Source: CAZOWM01 sp964583615 (GTDB taxonomy: Bacteria > Spirochaetota > B62-G9 > DRHN01). From it: 64,000 nucleotides of DNA. Of this stretch, positions 53,729 to 62,600 are shown in pieces. The stretch is from contig CAZOWM010000006.1 in assembly GCA_964583615.1 (NCBI GenBank), forward strand, positions 32,493 through 96,492, given 5' to 3'. Position 1 is the first letter of the stretch, and each line of letters starts with the position of its first letter. The position numbers and the translations under genes were made by a program. The notes under the pieces were generated by a model that searched no databases, was not told the DNA's origin, and saw nothing but the letters and a program-made list of their open reading frames with translations.

Positions 53729-54641
53729 ATGGAAAGATTGAAAAAGCTCATACCTTTTATTGGCTTGTTTCTCGTCGTCGTAATATTTGGAGCACTGACC
53801 GGTGGAAACCTCGTGTCGCCAAGGAATATCAAGCTGATTTTTAACCAAGCACTGTTTTTAATGATATCAGGGTTAGGAGTGACATTTGTGATGGCTCAGG
53901 GAAGCTTGGACCTTTCTCAAGGTTCCCTTCTCGGTATAAGCAGCGCAATGGCAGCGACGGTTACGATGTATAATACCGCACTCTCATTACCCGCAGCCCT
54001 GGCTACCGGTTTTATTGTTGGATTTGTAAACGGAGCCCTATTGGCAAAATTTAAAATTCCGTCATTTATTGTTACTCTCTATGCTCTTCATTCTAAGAGG
54101 TATGACAGTATTTGCAACTCACGCAGGGTCGATTCCAATACCACTCGAAATGTATAGTTTAGACTCATTCAATATGAAAATAATAATACTCATTGTGATA
54201 ATCATTCTCGCGGCTTTTTCATTTAATTACACGCGGCTGGGAAAATACTGCAAGGCGATTGGGTCTGGAGAGCTGTGTGCCAAATATTCAGGTATTCAGA
54301 TTAATAAGGTTAAAATTTTGTCCTATATTATCGCTGGTACGCTCTGTGGTTTGTGCGGATTTTTAAATATTATCCGCACAGGGGCTGCAGACAATAAAAC
54401 GGGTATTTTATTCGAGATCGATATATTAATTGCACTGGTTATTGGTGGAATGCCGCTCACAGGTGGAGCGGGGGCAAAAATTCAGAGTGCCATTATAGGC
54501 GGACTAATCCTCGCAGTATTGAGTAATGGAATGGTTTTGTTGGGTGTGAGGATCGAAATTCAGCAGGCAATTAAAGGAATTATTTTTCTTTTCGCGGTTT
54601 ATCTCTCTTTTGAAAGAGAGAATGTGGTGATGATAAAATAA
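53729..54641 (+). pseudogene. ribose-type sugar ABC permease with frameshift
   Basis: ATG 53729 opens an RbsC-like protein (MERLKKLIPFIGLFLVVVIF; GLGVTFVMAQGSLDLSQGSL; NGALLAKFKIPSFIVTL). At about 54077-54081 the frame changes. The next frame continues immediately with MLFILRGMTVFATHAGSIPI and runs to 54641 with the expected C-terminal half (GELCAKYSGIQINKVKILSY). Together the two parts give about 304 residues, normal for this family, so a single-base insertion in the run TCTCTATG would explain it. Only a sequencing error would make it intact. Confidence 0.8.
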
Positions 54642-54804
54642 CGAATCAGTTGAATATGTTTTCAATTTATTATTTTGATTTTCATTGGGAGGTAGCGATA
54701 CTGATGGATTAATACATTTTTACACTATATTCTGGTTCATCAGTTCTCTATCTGCTCATTTGGAAATATAAAATTTCATCAAATTTATATCAGGAGGTTT
54801 TAAA

Positions 54805-55923
54805 ATGAAGGGTAAAAGGATTTTCTATGTTCTGCTCGTATTTATTGTGACGCTGTCGTTTTTCGGGGCAAGCGGGCTGTATGCAGAAAAGAAGCAGGAG
54901 GAAGAGTATCTCATCGGGCTTTCTCTCTGGGCAGACACCGGGCCTCTGGCTACGAGAATTATCAGTTTCATGAGATTTGCGACTGACGTACTTGGGGCGA
55001 AGGTCGAAGTAAATGTCGATGGATTTGTCCCTGAAGGACAGATATCGAGCATTGAGAACTTCGTTGCACGCGGATGCGATGCAGTTATTATTGCAATTTC
55101 CAGCGATGCAGTGACACCGAAGCTGTTACAGATCTGTGAAGAGGCGAATGTTCCGCTTGGTATCATGTTCAGAACAATAAACGACCCGAAGATCATGGAA
55201 TACGCAATGAATTCGAAAGCGTTTGTAGGGAACTGCCACGAGGATGAAGTTGCTGTGGGATACAATTTGGGGATGGCTCTTGCTGAAAAAGGATGTAAAA
55301 ACGCAGCGATAATTAATTATACGAAAGGGGACACGACAGCTGGAAACCGATACGTGGGGTATACCAAGGCTTTCAGAGAAGCCGGAATAAATTTATTAGC
55401 CGAGCAGTGGAATATTCTTGAAGCCGAGAAGGCGGCCAATGCAGCAGAAAGTTTTATTACCGCATTTCCTGAGCTCGATGCAATATGTATCGGAGGAGGC
55501 GGAGGAGAACCGCTTGCAGGTGCCATACGGGCTGTAAAGAACCATAACAAAATAGGTGATATATGTATTACCGCATCCGATTTCGGGCCGGATCTTGTAG
55601 AGAATATGCGAAACAAAGAGATATCGGCTATGTCGGGCGGGCATTTTGTTGATGCATTTTTCACCTTTATGTTACTTTATAATTATATCGATGGAACTCC
55701 ATTGAGTGATAAACCCGAGACCATCGTCATGGAACCGATCTATGTTACTTCAGCAGAAGAGGCGGAGAATTATCAAAAGTATTGTAACGAGAATAATCCA
55801 TATACCGCGGAAGAGATAAAAAATATGACCGTGCGGTATAACAAGGATTTTACAATCGATGATTTGAAAAGAATTGCTGCTTCCTATTCTCTTGAAGATG
55901 TAATGAAGAGACATGCACAATAA
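54805..55923 (+). CDS. sugar ABC transporter, periplasmic binding protein (second system)
   Basis: This 372-aa protein follows AGGAGG. A signal peptide of about 26 residues (MKGKRIFYVLLVFIVTLSFF, then GASGLYAEK) precedes a type-1 binding domain (LIGLSLWADTGPLATRIISF; GFVPEGQISSIENFVARGCD; NYTKGDTTAGNRYVGYTKAF). It has no lipobox. The set ATPase, permease (broken), binding protein, permease is complete apart from the frameshift. Its similarity to the first system's receptor is limited, so the sugar may differ. Confidence 0.9.
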   Translation: MKGKRIFYVLLVFIVTLSFFGASGLYAEKKQEEEYLIGLSLWADTGPLATRIISFMRFATDVLGAKVEVNVDGFVPEGQISSIENFVARGCDAVIIAISSDAVTPKLLQICEEANVPLGIMFRTINDPKIMEYAMNSKAFVGNCHEDEVAVGYNLGMALAEKGCKNAAIINYTKGDTTAGNRYVGYTKAFREAGINLLAEQWNILEAEKAANAAESFITAFPELDAICIGGGGGEPLAGAIRAVKNHNKIGDICITASDFGPDLVENMRNKEISAMSGGHFVDAFFTFMLLYNYIDGTPLSDKPETIVMEPIYVTSAEEAENYQKYCNENNPYTAEEIKNMTVRYNKDFTIDDLKRIAASYSLEDVMKRHAQ

Positions 55924-55928
55924 ATAGT

Positions 55929-55960
55929 ATTCCGGGGGCAGTTTATTCTGCCCCCGGAAT
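55929..55960 (+). repeat. strong hairpin after the second binding-protein gene
   Basis: ATTCCGGGGGCAG (55929-55941) pairs perfectly with CTGCCCCCGGAAT (55948-55960) around a 6-nt loop. No T-run follows, so it is probably an mRNA-stabilising or partial-termination hairpin between binding-protein and permease genes. Confidence 0.65.
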
Positions 55961-55994
55961 GAATACGCTGATATAAATAGGGTACAGTGTAATT

Positions 55995-56924
55995 ATGAAT
56001 AAAAGAATCAAAGAAATTGTTTATATAATTTCACTGCCTTTGTCTGTTTACTGCATTTTTTTTATAATCAAACCGCACAGGTTTGGAACTCTGCAGACGC
56101 TCTATATCATGTTTCAGCAGGCGTTTATCCCTTCTATTGTCGCATGGGGGCTCTGTTTTGTTATGACGCTTGGTCTCTATGATTTAAGCATAGGTGCAAT
56201 AATTATACTCTCCTCAATGATTGGTACAAAAGTGGGGCTGTTATTTGGGCCCTTTTTGGGGTTTTTTGGATTGATACTGAGCTGCGTACTTATTTCGGTT
56301 GTACTCGAGTTCATAAATGCGGTTGCGTATACTGCGCTGAAAATACCGTCTATGATTGTCACCATAGGATTATTGATGATCTATGAAACAATCGGAAATC
56401 TGATCGGTGGAGCTTCGCTGCCGTTTGAGATAAGTATGTTTGGTCGTGCTCCCTACAACATACTTGCGGGAATTGTCACTTTCCTATTGGCATATTTTCT
56501 TTTCAATAAGACGCAGGTCGGCGTGCAGATTAAAGCAGTCGGGGGGTCGGAAATAATATCAGAAAATGCAGGCATAAATGTACGCAAAGTCAAAATAATC
56601 GGTTTTCTGCTGTGTGGCTTGTTTACCGGTATCGCAAGCTTTCTCACCATTAGCCATGGGGGGCTCGTCATGCCATCGACAAGGATTGAAAGCGTTACAC
56701 GGCTCTTTCCTCCTCTCATGGGCTATTTTATAGGAGTCGCGTTCAGTAAGATATGCAATATTATCATTGGAATATTTATCGGAGAAATGGTTATTGTGAT
56801 GATCATTACCGGTATGATAACAATGGGAGTGACAACGACATTACAACAGGTAATCACCGGGCTTTTTTTGCTTATTGTTGTGGGTGTTGCAAAAAGAGGA
56901 GAAATTGAGGAGATCGTGAAGTAA
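55995..56924 (+). CDS. sugar ABC transporter, permease (second system)
   Basis: The 309-aa membrane protein of the RbsC family (LCFVMTLGLYDLSIGAIIIL; FINAVAYTALKIPSMIVTIG; GLFTGIASFLTISHGGLVMP) has about nine hydrophobic segments. It is intact, unlike the other permease of this system at 53729. Spacing after the binding-protein gene is 71 nt and includes a strong hairpin. The AT-rich base composition continues here. Confidence 0.88.
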   Translation: MNKRIKEIVYIISLPLSVYCIFFIIKPHRFGTLQTLYIMFQQAFIPSIVAWGLCFVMTLGLYDLSIGAIIILSSMIGTKVGLLFGPFLGFFGLILSCVLISVVLEFINAVAYTALKIPSMIVTIGLLMIYETIGNLIGGASLPFEISMFGRAPYNILAGIVTFLLAYFLFNKTQVGVQIKAVGGSEIISENAGINVRKVKIIGFLLCGLFTGIASFLTISHGGLVMPSTRIESVTRLFPPLMGYFIGVAFSKICNIIIGIFIGEMVIVMIITGMITMGVTTTLQQVITGLFLLIVVGVAKRGEIEEIVK

Positions 56925-56947
56925 AATTCTGTTTTCGGAGATGGTAA

Positions 56948-57775
56948 ATGATCGGAGCGCGTGAGGTAAGGATCAAGCGGCTTTTTCACCCGGAGCACGG
57001 TAAAAGTATTGTGATTCCCATTGATCATGGATTTTACCTTGGGAATCCGAAAGGGCTCGAAGATCCGTATGATGTGATGGAGATTCTGCGACAAGAAAAA
57101 GTCGATGCCACCATACTCACATACGGGCTGGGAAAGGCAACGAATGAAATTTTTACAGCTCGTGACGCACCCGCACGAATTCTTGCGATAGACAACGCAC
57201 TGTTGTCCAACATCCCGGGGCAGCCGCAGAGTTTCATCGATTTCGAGCTCGGTGTTACCGTGGAGCATGCCCTGAAAATGGGATTCGACGCAGTGAAGGT
57301 TCTGCTCATATGGGGGCTCGACACCGACATACAGATGAAAGAGATAAAGGAAATCAGCGAGCTCGCAATGCAGTGTGACAACTGGGAAATGCCCCTCATG
57401 ATAGAACCTCTTTTACTCGGCAGCCATGTTCCGCCGGATAAAAAAGACGACCCTGAGCTCATCGCGCACGCGAGCAGGATTTCAGTGGAGCTGGGGGCCG
57501 ACATATTGAAGATTCCCTACACAGGGGACACCGCGCACTTCAACGGCATCGTGGAGCGTGCGCGAATTCCCGTGCTCATCCTCGGAGGCTCTAACATGCA
57601 TACACCTGAAAAGATGTTCAGAACCGCGCGGGAGTCGGTGCAGGCAGGCGGAAAGGGAATCGTGTTCGGGCGCGGTGTGTGGCAGAGCAGTAACATCAGA
57701 AACCTGATACGTGGCCTGAAAGAGGCGGTGTACTTTCAGACAGATGAAAAAACGCTCATGAAAAAGTATGCTTAG
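56948..57775 (+). CDS. DhnA/LsrF-type class I aldolase
   Basis: The 275-aa TIM-barrel protein has the family start IVIPIDHGFYLGNPKGLEDP, the Schiff-base lysine segment DILKIPYTGD, and phosphate-binding ILGGSNMHTPEKMF and GKGIVFGRGVWQ. Related proteins include archaeal fructose-bisphosphate aldolase, LsrF and ADH synthase. It begins 23 nt after the second transporter's permease gene and probably splits the phosphorylated sugar from this locus. Its base composition is again like the rest of the window. Confidence 0.85.
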   Translation: MIGAREVRIKRLFHPEHGKSIVIPIDHGFYLGNPKGLEDPYDVMEILRQEKVDATILTYGLGKATNEIFTARDAPARILAIDNALLSNIPGQPQSFIDFELGVTVEHALKMGFDAVKVLLIWGLDTDIQMKEIKEISELAMQCDNWEMPLMIEPLLLGSHVPPDKKDDPELIAHASRISVELGADILKIPYTGDTAHFNGIVERARIPVLILGGSNMHTPEKMFRTARESVQAGGKGIVFGRGVWQSSNIRNLIRGLKEAVYFQTDEKTLMKKYA

Positions 57776-57812
57776 GAAAAAAATGATTGAACAGCGCTTT
57801 CTCCGCTTCTCG

Positions 57813-58045
57813 TCATGGACCTGTCCCGATACCGAGGATTCGGATTTTTCCATCGTCACCTTTCACCAAAGCGATGAAGAAACTGTTTTTACCTGATTGT
57901 ATCGTCCAATTTTACCCTGGCTTAACATTTCGTAGGCGCTTCGGTATCGACCTTCAGCAATCGCGTCATAGTAGCGAACTACCACGTGCGCGTATTCATC
58001 GTCAGGCTCCTGTGTGATGCGAGGAAGCCAGAAGCGGTTCTGTAC
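57813..58045 (-). pseudogene. remnant of a small NTF2-like protein
   Basis: The minus-strand text QNRFWLPRITQEPDDEYAHV continues as VVRYYDAIAEGRYRSAYEML and SQGKIGRY. A second frame ends with NSFFIALVKGDDGKIRILGI and GTGP before TGA (57813). The pattern AHxVVRYYDAIxxGRYxxAYxML and a closing strand before GTGP resemble NTF2/SnoaL-like folds. The middle of the protein is missing and the frames do not match, so it is decayed. The rest of the stretch 57776-58163 holds nothing else I can identify. Confidence 0.5.
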
Positions 58046-58163
58046 CTGTCAAATGTAAAAGGGTACATATGCATGTGAAAAAAAGTACTGTGAGTCGTGT
58101 AAAATTCTTAGAAATCTTACACTCCATCCGCTCCCCCTTTGCCGAGTACAAAGTGTGCGTTGC

Positions 58164-58685
58164 TTACATGTTCTGCACCTTGGTTTTCATCTTATCCCAG
58201 TCAAACTTCTGTGACAGCTCTACGCCGGTGCTGTCATCTATTTCGTTATAGGCCAACAGGAACACGGCCCCCGAACCTCCATCGTGAGCGCCGTCCTGCA
58301 GCAACACGACCATCATCCCGGATTTTTCATCCTGATTGTAGGTGTGGAGTACGAGATACCCGTTCAGGGTTTTTACCTCCATAAGGTTTCCCCCTGCCTC
58401 GATTCTCATCCCCTCCTGATATGCAGGATTCCACATCCCTGTTGTCTGCTGACCGATAACGATTCCGGCTTTGAGGGATTTCTCATTCTGGGAGTAGTTC
58501 CTGCTCACCGTAATTCCTCTCATGTCCTGAACCGTCATGTCCACCGTTTCTGGCTTGTCTCCTTTCCACCCTTGAATATCGATGAGCAGGGCCTCAAAGT
58601 CTTTTGCTGACTGACCCACTGCCCAGGCGCCGGAGATGATACACAGGCACACGAAAGCGGCACTGAAAAAAAACGTCTTCTTCAT
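58164..58685 (-). CDS. secreted protein of unknown function
   Basis: ATG 58685 (MKKTFFFSAAFVCLCIISGA) begins a 173-aa protein with a signal peptide cleaved near AWAVGQ; a frame from 58700 adds five residues. GGAG lies upstream. The mature part is beta-rich (DMRGITVSRNYSQNEKSLKA; NLMEVKTLNGYLVLHTYNQD), without cysteines or membrane segments. It resembles small periplasmic proteins of unknown function. It seems to be transcribed alone. Confidence 0.7.
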   Translation of the reverse strand: MKKTFFFSAAFVCLCIISGAWAVGQSAKDFEALLIDIQGWKGDKPETVDMTVQDMRGITVSRNYSQNEKSLKAGIVIGQQTTGMWNPAYQEGMRIEAGGNLMEVKTLNGYLVLHTYNQDEKSGMMVVLLQDGAHDGGSGAVFLLAYNEIDDSTGVELSQKFDWDKMKTKVQNM

Positions 58686-58814
58686 CGCAGCAATCTCCAT
58701 TTTAAAGAATAGAAAAAAATGTAAATCTATTAACTATTACAGTTATTGTAATATATTTTTGAAATGAATACAGCAATAATTTGTTCGGTCTTGAATACTG
58801 TTTCTGTGTAGAAA

Positions 58815-59588
58815 TTACGATTTTCCGGAACGAGGAGAGCTCTGAATATCTTCGACCATTTTTTTCATTCTTTCGTAGTGCGACCCTTTCCAGTAGAGTT
58901 TGTTGCAGGATGTGCAGCGAAAAAACTCTTGGAAGTGTTTTTTTGTTTGGGCGTCGAGTCTGTCGGAGACCTCCTCCTTTTCCACTTTTTCGATAAGTCC
59001 GTTACAGGCCATGCACCGTTGGAAAGGTTTTATGTGAGAGTAGAGGTCGAGCCGGTCCAGTACTTCAATGAGCTGCTTTTTGGGGTTCTGTGCCCGTATC
59101 CAGAAGCCGCGGGTTATCTCCTTTTTCTTGAGAATTTCCACATCACGAGTGAGAATAATGCGGTTTTGCGTACGAGCGATGTGCACGATTTCTCTGACAC
59201 TATAGTTGTTTCTATACAGAGTGTCGAGACCGAGCATTCTGAGATACCGGGCCAGTTTTCCGAGATGCACGTCGAGGATAAACTTCAGTCTCCGAAGGGG
59301 TTTCTTGCGTACGTTTGTAACACCGGAGATGTCGAGACTTTCGAATACAGGATATACCGAGACACTGTCCCCGTCCTTGAGGTGGTATGAAAATCCGACC
59401 GATTTACTATTCACGAGTATGAGGTCGACTTCCGTATGAGGGATACCGATCGATTCAATTACGTTTTTCACCGAGGGGTTTCCTGAAAAATACACCGGAA
59501 CGGTTGCCTTTCTTTTCCCCTGTGCAAAGAAATCGTTCAATTCTTCATAAAATCGAAATGTTGCCCTGTGAGGCGGTCGCTGTTTCAT
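58815..59588 (-). CDS. ubiquitin-fold plus Mut7-C RNase domain protein
   Basis: ATG 59588 (MKQRPPHRATFRFYEELNDF) follows AGGAGGG and gives 257 residues. Residues about 1-85 form a beta-grasp, ubiquitin-like domain (TVPVYFSGNPSVKNVIESIG; GDSVSVYPVFE). Residues about 100-250 form a Mut7-C domain with the PIN-like Asp motifs KFILDVHLGKLARYLRMLGL, DTLYRNNYSVREI, RIILTRDVEILKKK and a zinc ribbon of four Cys (CMACN; CTSCNKLYWKG). Such Ub-Mut7C proteins are found widely and are predicted RNases or tRNA-modifying proteins. Confidence 0.85.
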   Translation of the reverse strand: MKQRPPHRATFRFYEELNDFFAQGKRKATVPVYFSGNPSVKNVIESIGIPHTEVDLILVNSKSVGFSYHLKDGDSVSVYPVFESLDISGVTNVRKKPLRRLKFILDVHLGKLARYLRMLGLDTLYRNNYSVREIVHIARTQNRIILTRDVEILKKKEITRGFWIRAQNPKKQLIEVLDRLDLYSHIKPFQRCMACNGLIEKVEKEEVSDRLDAQTKKHFQEFFRCTSCNKLYWKGSHYERMKKMVEDIQSSPRSGKS

Positions 59589-60029
59589 CACCCTCCTTCC
59601 TGGAACAGGGTGAGGCTCATACACTCGCGTTAAGGAAAATATTTGTTACAGAATTTTGCATGAATTTTGATTTCTCCAATCGATTGTAATATAATGAAAT
59701 AAAAACATCATGAAGAGAAAAAATCGTGAGAAAATGCTGAAAGACGGCTTGAATCCTCTTTTAGAGACCAGATTACACTCAATGGCCAATCATCTTAAAC
59801 TTCTCACAAGTAGGGAAAAATTTTAATATATTAATATGATAACAGCAAGCGGCACATACAGGAAATCCGCGAACTTCAGCGGGCGGCCGTTCGGCACCGT
59901 CAACTGCTCCTTGATCTCGGACACGAACACGGCATACGTCTTCACTACGGGGCAATGATGAGCATGGTGGGTCCAGTGCATTGAAAGCGAGAATGCACTT
60001 CGGATGAATGTGGGAAACGGAGAGAGCAC
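59589..60029. other. intergenic region with a possible gene scrap
   Basis: Most of it is AT-rich and non-coding. A short GC-rich block (about 59850-59950) has a minus-strand frame reading VVKTYAVFVSEIKEQLTVPN and GRPLKFADFLYVPLAVII, which looks coding but lacks a start and is cut at both ends. I cannot name its family. GGAGAG at about 60018 is the SDR's ribosome site. Confidence 0.3.
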
Positions 60030-60833
60030 ATGCGCGATGAAAAAAAACGTGTACTGGTCACCGGCGTATCGCGTGGTATAGGAAGAGCGATCGCCCGCAT
60101 CCTTGTTGAACACGGGTATGAAGTGTACGGCACTTCTCGACATCCGGAACGAATACCTCCGGGAAATAGGGTTGCAGGGGTTCATTATTTCAACCTTGAT
60201 TTGGCTGATTATTCGAGCATAGACCGGCTGGTGGACAGCGTCGGGCCTGTGGATATCCTCGTGAACAATGCAGGAGAAAGCCAGATCGGCCCCCTGGAAG
60301 AAGCCCCTCCGTCCCTTGTGCATTCTCTTTTCCAGACCAACCTCTTCTCAGTGATGTATCTGACGAACAAGATCATACCTGCCATGAGAGAAAAAAAACG
60401 CGGGCAGATAATCAACATAAGCTCGCTTGCAGACCGGTTTGTCGTCCCTTTTTCTGCCATATACGCATCAACCAAGCACGGGCTGCGCGGATACTCCAAG
60501 GGATTACGCCATGAACTGAGGAGTTTCGGGATATACGTCACCATTATTTGTCCGTCCGGCATTCGGAGCGAAAAACAGCCTGAACTGTTCATCAAGGAGG
60601 GGTCTCCATACCGGGCAGTTCTTGACAGGGTTCTTTCACTCAGGTCTCGAAGAAATGTACGGGCACCGGGTGCTGAGGTGGTAGCGCGAAAAGTTGTAAA
60701 AGTGTTGAAAAAACGAGCCGCTCGTTTTTCGTACCCTGTCGGTGGAATCGCTCCGTTACTCGCGTTTCTCGTGAAGATATTTCCACAAAAACCAGCCGAA
60801 AGAATAGAAAGGCGTTTGTTCAGGCTGGATTGA
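60030..60833 (+). CDS. short-chain dehydrogenase/reductase
   Basis: The 267-aa protein has the Rossmann start VLVTGVSRGIGRAIARILVE, the NNAG motif (DILVNNAGESQIGPLEEAPP), the catalytic Ser (INISSLADRFVVPF) and YxxxK in YASTKHGLRGYSKG. It is a classical SDR of the type that reduces ketones or oxidises alcohols with NAD(P)(H). The C terminus has a hydrophobic segment. Its substrate is unknown and no operon partner is obvious. Confidence 0.9.
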   Translation: MRDEKKRVLVTGVSRGIGRAIARILVEHGYEVYGTSRHPERIPPGNRVAGVHYFNLDLADYSSIDRLVDSVGPVDILVNNAGESQIGPLEEAPPSLVHSLFQTNLFSVMYLTNKIIPAMREKKRGQIINISSLADRFVVPFSAIYASTKHGLRGYSKGLRHELRSFGIYVTIICPSGIRSEKQPELFIKEGSPYRAVLDRVLSLRSRRNVRAPGAEVVARKVVKVLKKRAARFSYPVGGIAPLLAFLVKIFPQKPAERIERRLFRLD

Positions 60834-60941
60834 GAGAGCATACAAAATATTTCGCATTGCCAATCGAAACGGAGATAAAAAAGCACTTCAATTATATGTT
60901 TGCCGAGTTGAAAAAGGCAGGAGGGAGTGTAAGAATAACAA

Positions 60942-60970
60942 TTGCCATTTTTCCCGATTTATCCTATAAT
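60942..60970 (+). promoter_or_regulatory. strong promoter of the 61.0-64 kb operon
   Basis: TTGCCA (60942-60947), a 17-nt spacer and a perfect TATAAT (60965-60970) lie 53 nt before the first gene. Confidence 0.75.
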
Positions 60971-61023
60971 TTTTGAGCATTTGGGCAGAGAACATGTCAC
61001 AATAATAACGGAGTACACTAAGG

Positions 61024-61485
61024 GTGAAAGCGGTGGACGATACGCGGACGATTAAAACACTCAACCTTGAACAGGAGCTTTTTGCTCCTTATGGCCGGAT
61101 TCTTACGCCTGGCAAAAATGAAGAACCAGAAGTATCTGAGGCAGGGATATTTGATTTTTATGTGCCCTTTTCCGATTCATCTCAGGGATGGCAGATCGGA
61201 TATCTTGTAAATACGGCAAAGCGCATAGATAAACTAGAGCGCCATCCCAACACACCTGAAGTGTTCTCACCCCTTGATGGGAATTCCGTGCTCGTGGTCT
61301 CGGAAGACCCCGAAGATTTTGATTCTCTTTTCGGATTTTACCTTTCGAAACCGATCGTGTTCAACCGCGGGACGTGGCACGGGGTGATCAGTATCACGGA
61401 AACATCCGAGATACTGATCGTTGAAAGTCCTGATGTGATCGATGAATTTTTTCATTTGCCTTTTTCAGTGGCAGTAGGCGATTGA
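61024..61485 (+). CDS. ureidoglycolate-lyase-like protein
   Basis: The start is GTG 61024, giving 153 residues. The text LFAPYGRILTP, KLERHPNTPEVFSPLDGNSV and FNRGTWHGVI is that of the ureidoglycolate lyase (AllA) cupin-like fold, which releases urea from ureidoglycolate in allantoin breakdown. No other purine-degradation gene is present and the neighbours are an alcohol dehydrogenase, RidA and a PLP enzyme. A different small hydroxy- or amino-acid substrate is therefore possible. It heads the operon after the TATAAT promoter. Confidence 0.75.
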   Translation: MKAVDDTRTIKTLNLEQELFAPYGRILTPGKNEEPEVSEAGIFDFYVPFSDSSQGWQIGYLVNTAKRIDKLERHPNTPEVFSPLDGNSVLVVSEDPEDFDSLFGFYLSKPIVFNRGTWHGVISITETSEILIVESPDVIDEFFHLPFSVAVGD

Positions 61486-61499
61486 AAGGAGGATAACGT

Positions 61500-62522
61500 A
61501 TGAAAGCTGCAGTTTGGAATGGCCCGTATGATTTATCCCTTCAGGATGTTGACGTCCCGTCACCAGGAAGAGGGGAAGTGCTGATTGAGACAAAGGCAGT
61601 GGGTATTTGCGGAAGTGACCTCGAAATCTATGACGGGCGCTTCAAGCAGAGTGTGCCTCCGCTGATTATAGGACACGAGGGCGGTGGAATCGTTCATACT
61701 GTCGGTGATGGCGTGTCCATTGTCAAGAAGGGTGATAGGGTGATCGTCGAATGCGTGCTGTCCTGCGGGAGATGCGAGTATTGCAGGAAAGGGCTTTACG
61801 GATTATGCGATAACGGAGGGGTTTTGGGGATGGTGGGAGCGAATGGTGAGTATGCCGAGTTCTTTGTCGCTCCTGAAAAAAACTGCCATGCCCTGCCTGA
61901 CGAAATATCCTGGCCTGAGGCGGGTTTGATCGATACGCTTGCAGGGCCTGTGTACGCTTCGGCAAAGCTGAACCTCCCTCTCGAGAGCTCGGTTGCGGTA
62001 TTCGGACCTGGACCTGCCGGACTGTTTTTTTGTGCGCTCTCAAAGCTACGGGGAGCGGAAAAGGTATTTCTCGTGGGAACGAGAGAGTACCGGCTGAAGC
62101 ACGGACCGGAGTACGGCGCTGACCGTCTGATAAACGTGCATGAAGAAGACGCGGTTGAAGCCATTAAGGCAGAAACGGACGGGAAAGGAGTGGATATCGT
62201 GATCGAGGCTGCAGGCTCGGAGAAAGCGCTGAATGAGAGTCTGAGCGTGCTGAAGAAGGGCGGAGTGATGTTACTCTACGGTGTGCTCGGAGGCGGGCCG
62301 ATTTCCGTTGATGTTCAGCCGATTCAGATGCTCGAGTACACGGTGCTGGGAAGCGCCACTGTCGACTATCCTCCCGCGATCAAGCTCATCAAGACGGGGA
62401 AGGTCAAAGTGCAGGGTCTCGTGTCCCACAGGTTTACGCTCGAGCAGCTTCCGGGAGCGTTTTCGAGCGGGTTGATCGAAAAGAGACATGAAAACTATAT
62501 GAAGGGAGTTGTGCTTTTCTAA
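61500..62522 (+). CDS. zinc-dependent alcohol dehydrogenase (MDR family)
   Basis: This 340-aa protein follows AAAGGAGG. The catalytic zinc motif is GICGSDLEIYD and GHEGGGIV, and the structural-zinc cysteines are in CVLSCGRCEYCRKGLYGLC. The Rossmann segment is VAVFGPGPAGLFFCALSKLR, with GADRLINVHEEDAVEAI after it. The family includes sorbitol, threonine and related polyol dehydrogenases; substrate is not determinable. It starts 14 nt after the lyase-like gene. Confidence 0.9.
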   Translation: MKAAVWNGPYDLSLQDVDVPSPGRGEVLIETKAVGICGSDLEIYDGRFKQSVPPLIIGHEGGGIVHTVGDGVSIVKKGDRVIVECVLSCGRCEYCRKGLYGLCDNGGVLGMVGANGEYAEFFVAPEKNCHALPDEISWPEAGLIDTLAGPVYASAKLNLPLESSVAVFGPGPAGLFFCALSKLRGAEKVFLVGTREYRLKHGPEYGADRLINVHEEDAVEAIKAETDGKGVDIVIEAAGSEKALNESLSVLKKGGVMLLYGVLGGGPISVDVQPIQMLEYTVLGSATVDYPPAIKLIKTGKVKVQGLVSHRFTLEQLPGAFSSGLIEKRHENYMKGVVLF

Positions 62523-62600
62523 CAGGAGAAACGGATAAAAGAGCGATACGGCCTTGTGTTGCGTTTCTGGTACATCCCGTAAGGAAAGAGAGGAGCGACA

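Noticed and set aside
59823..60323. 166-aa minus-strand frame across the SDR start
   Set aside because: Its right half is antisense to the SDR; only the short GC-rich left part might be a gene scrap.
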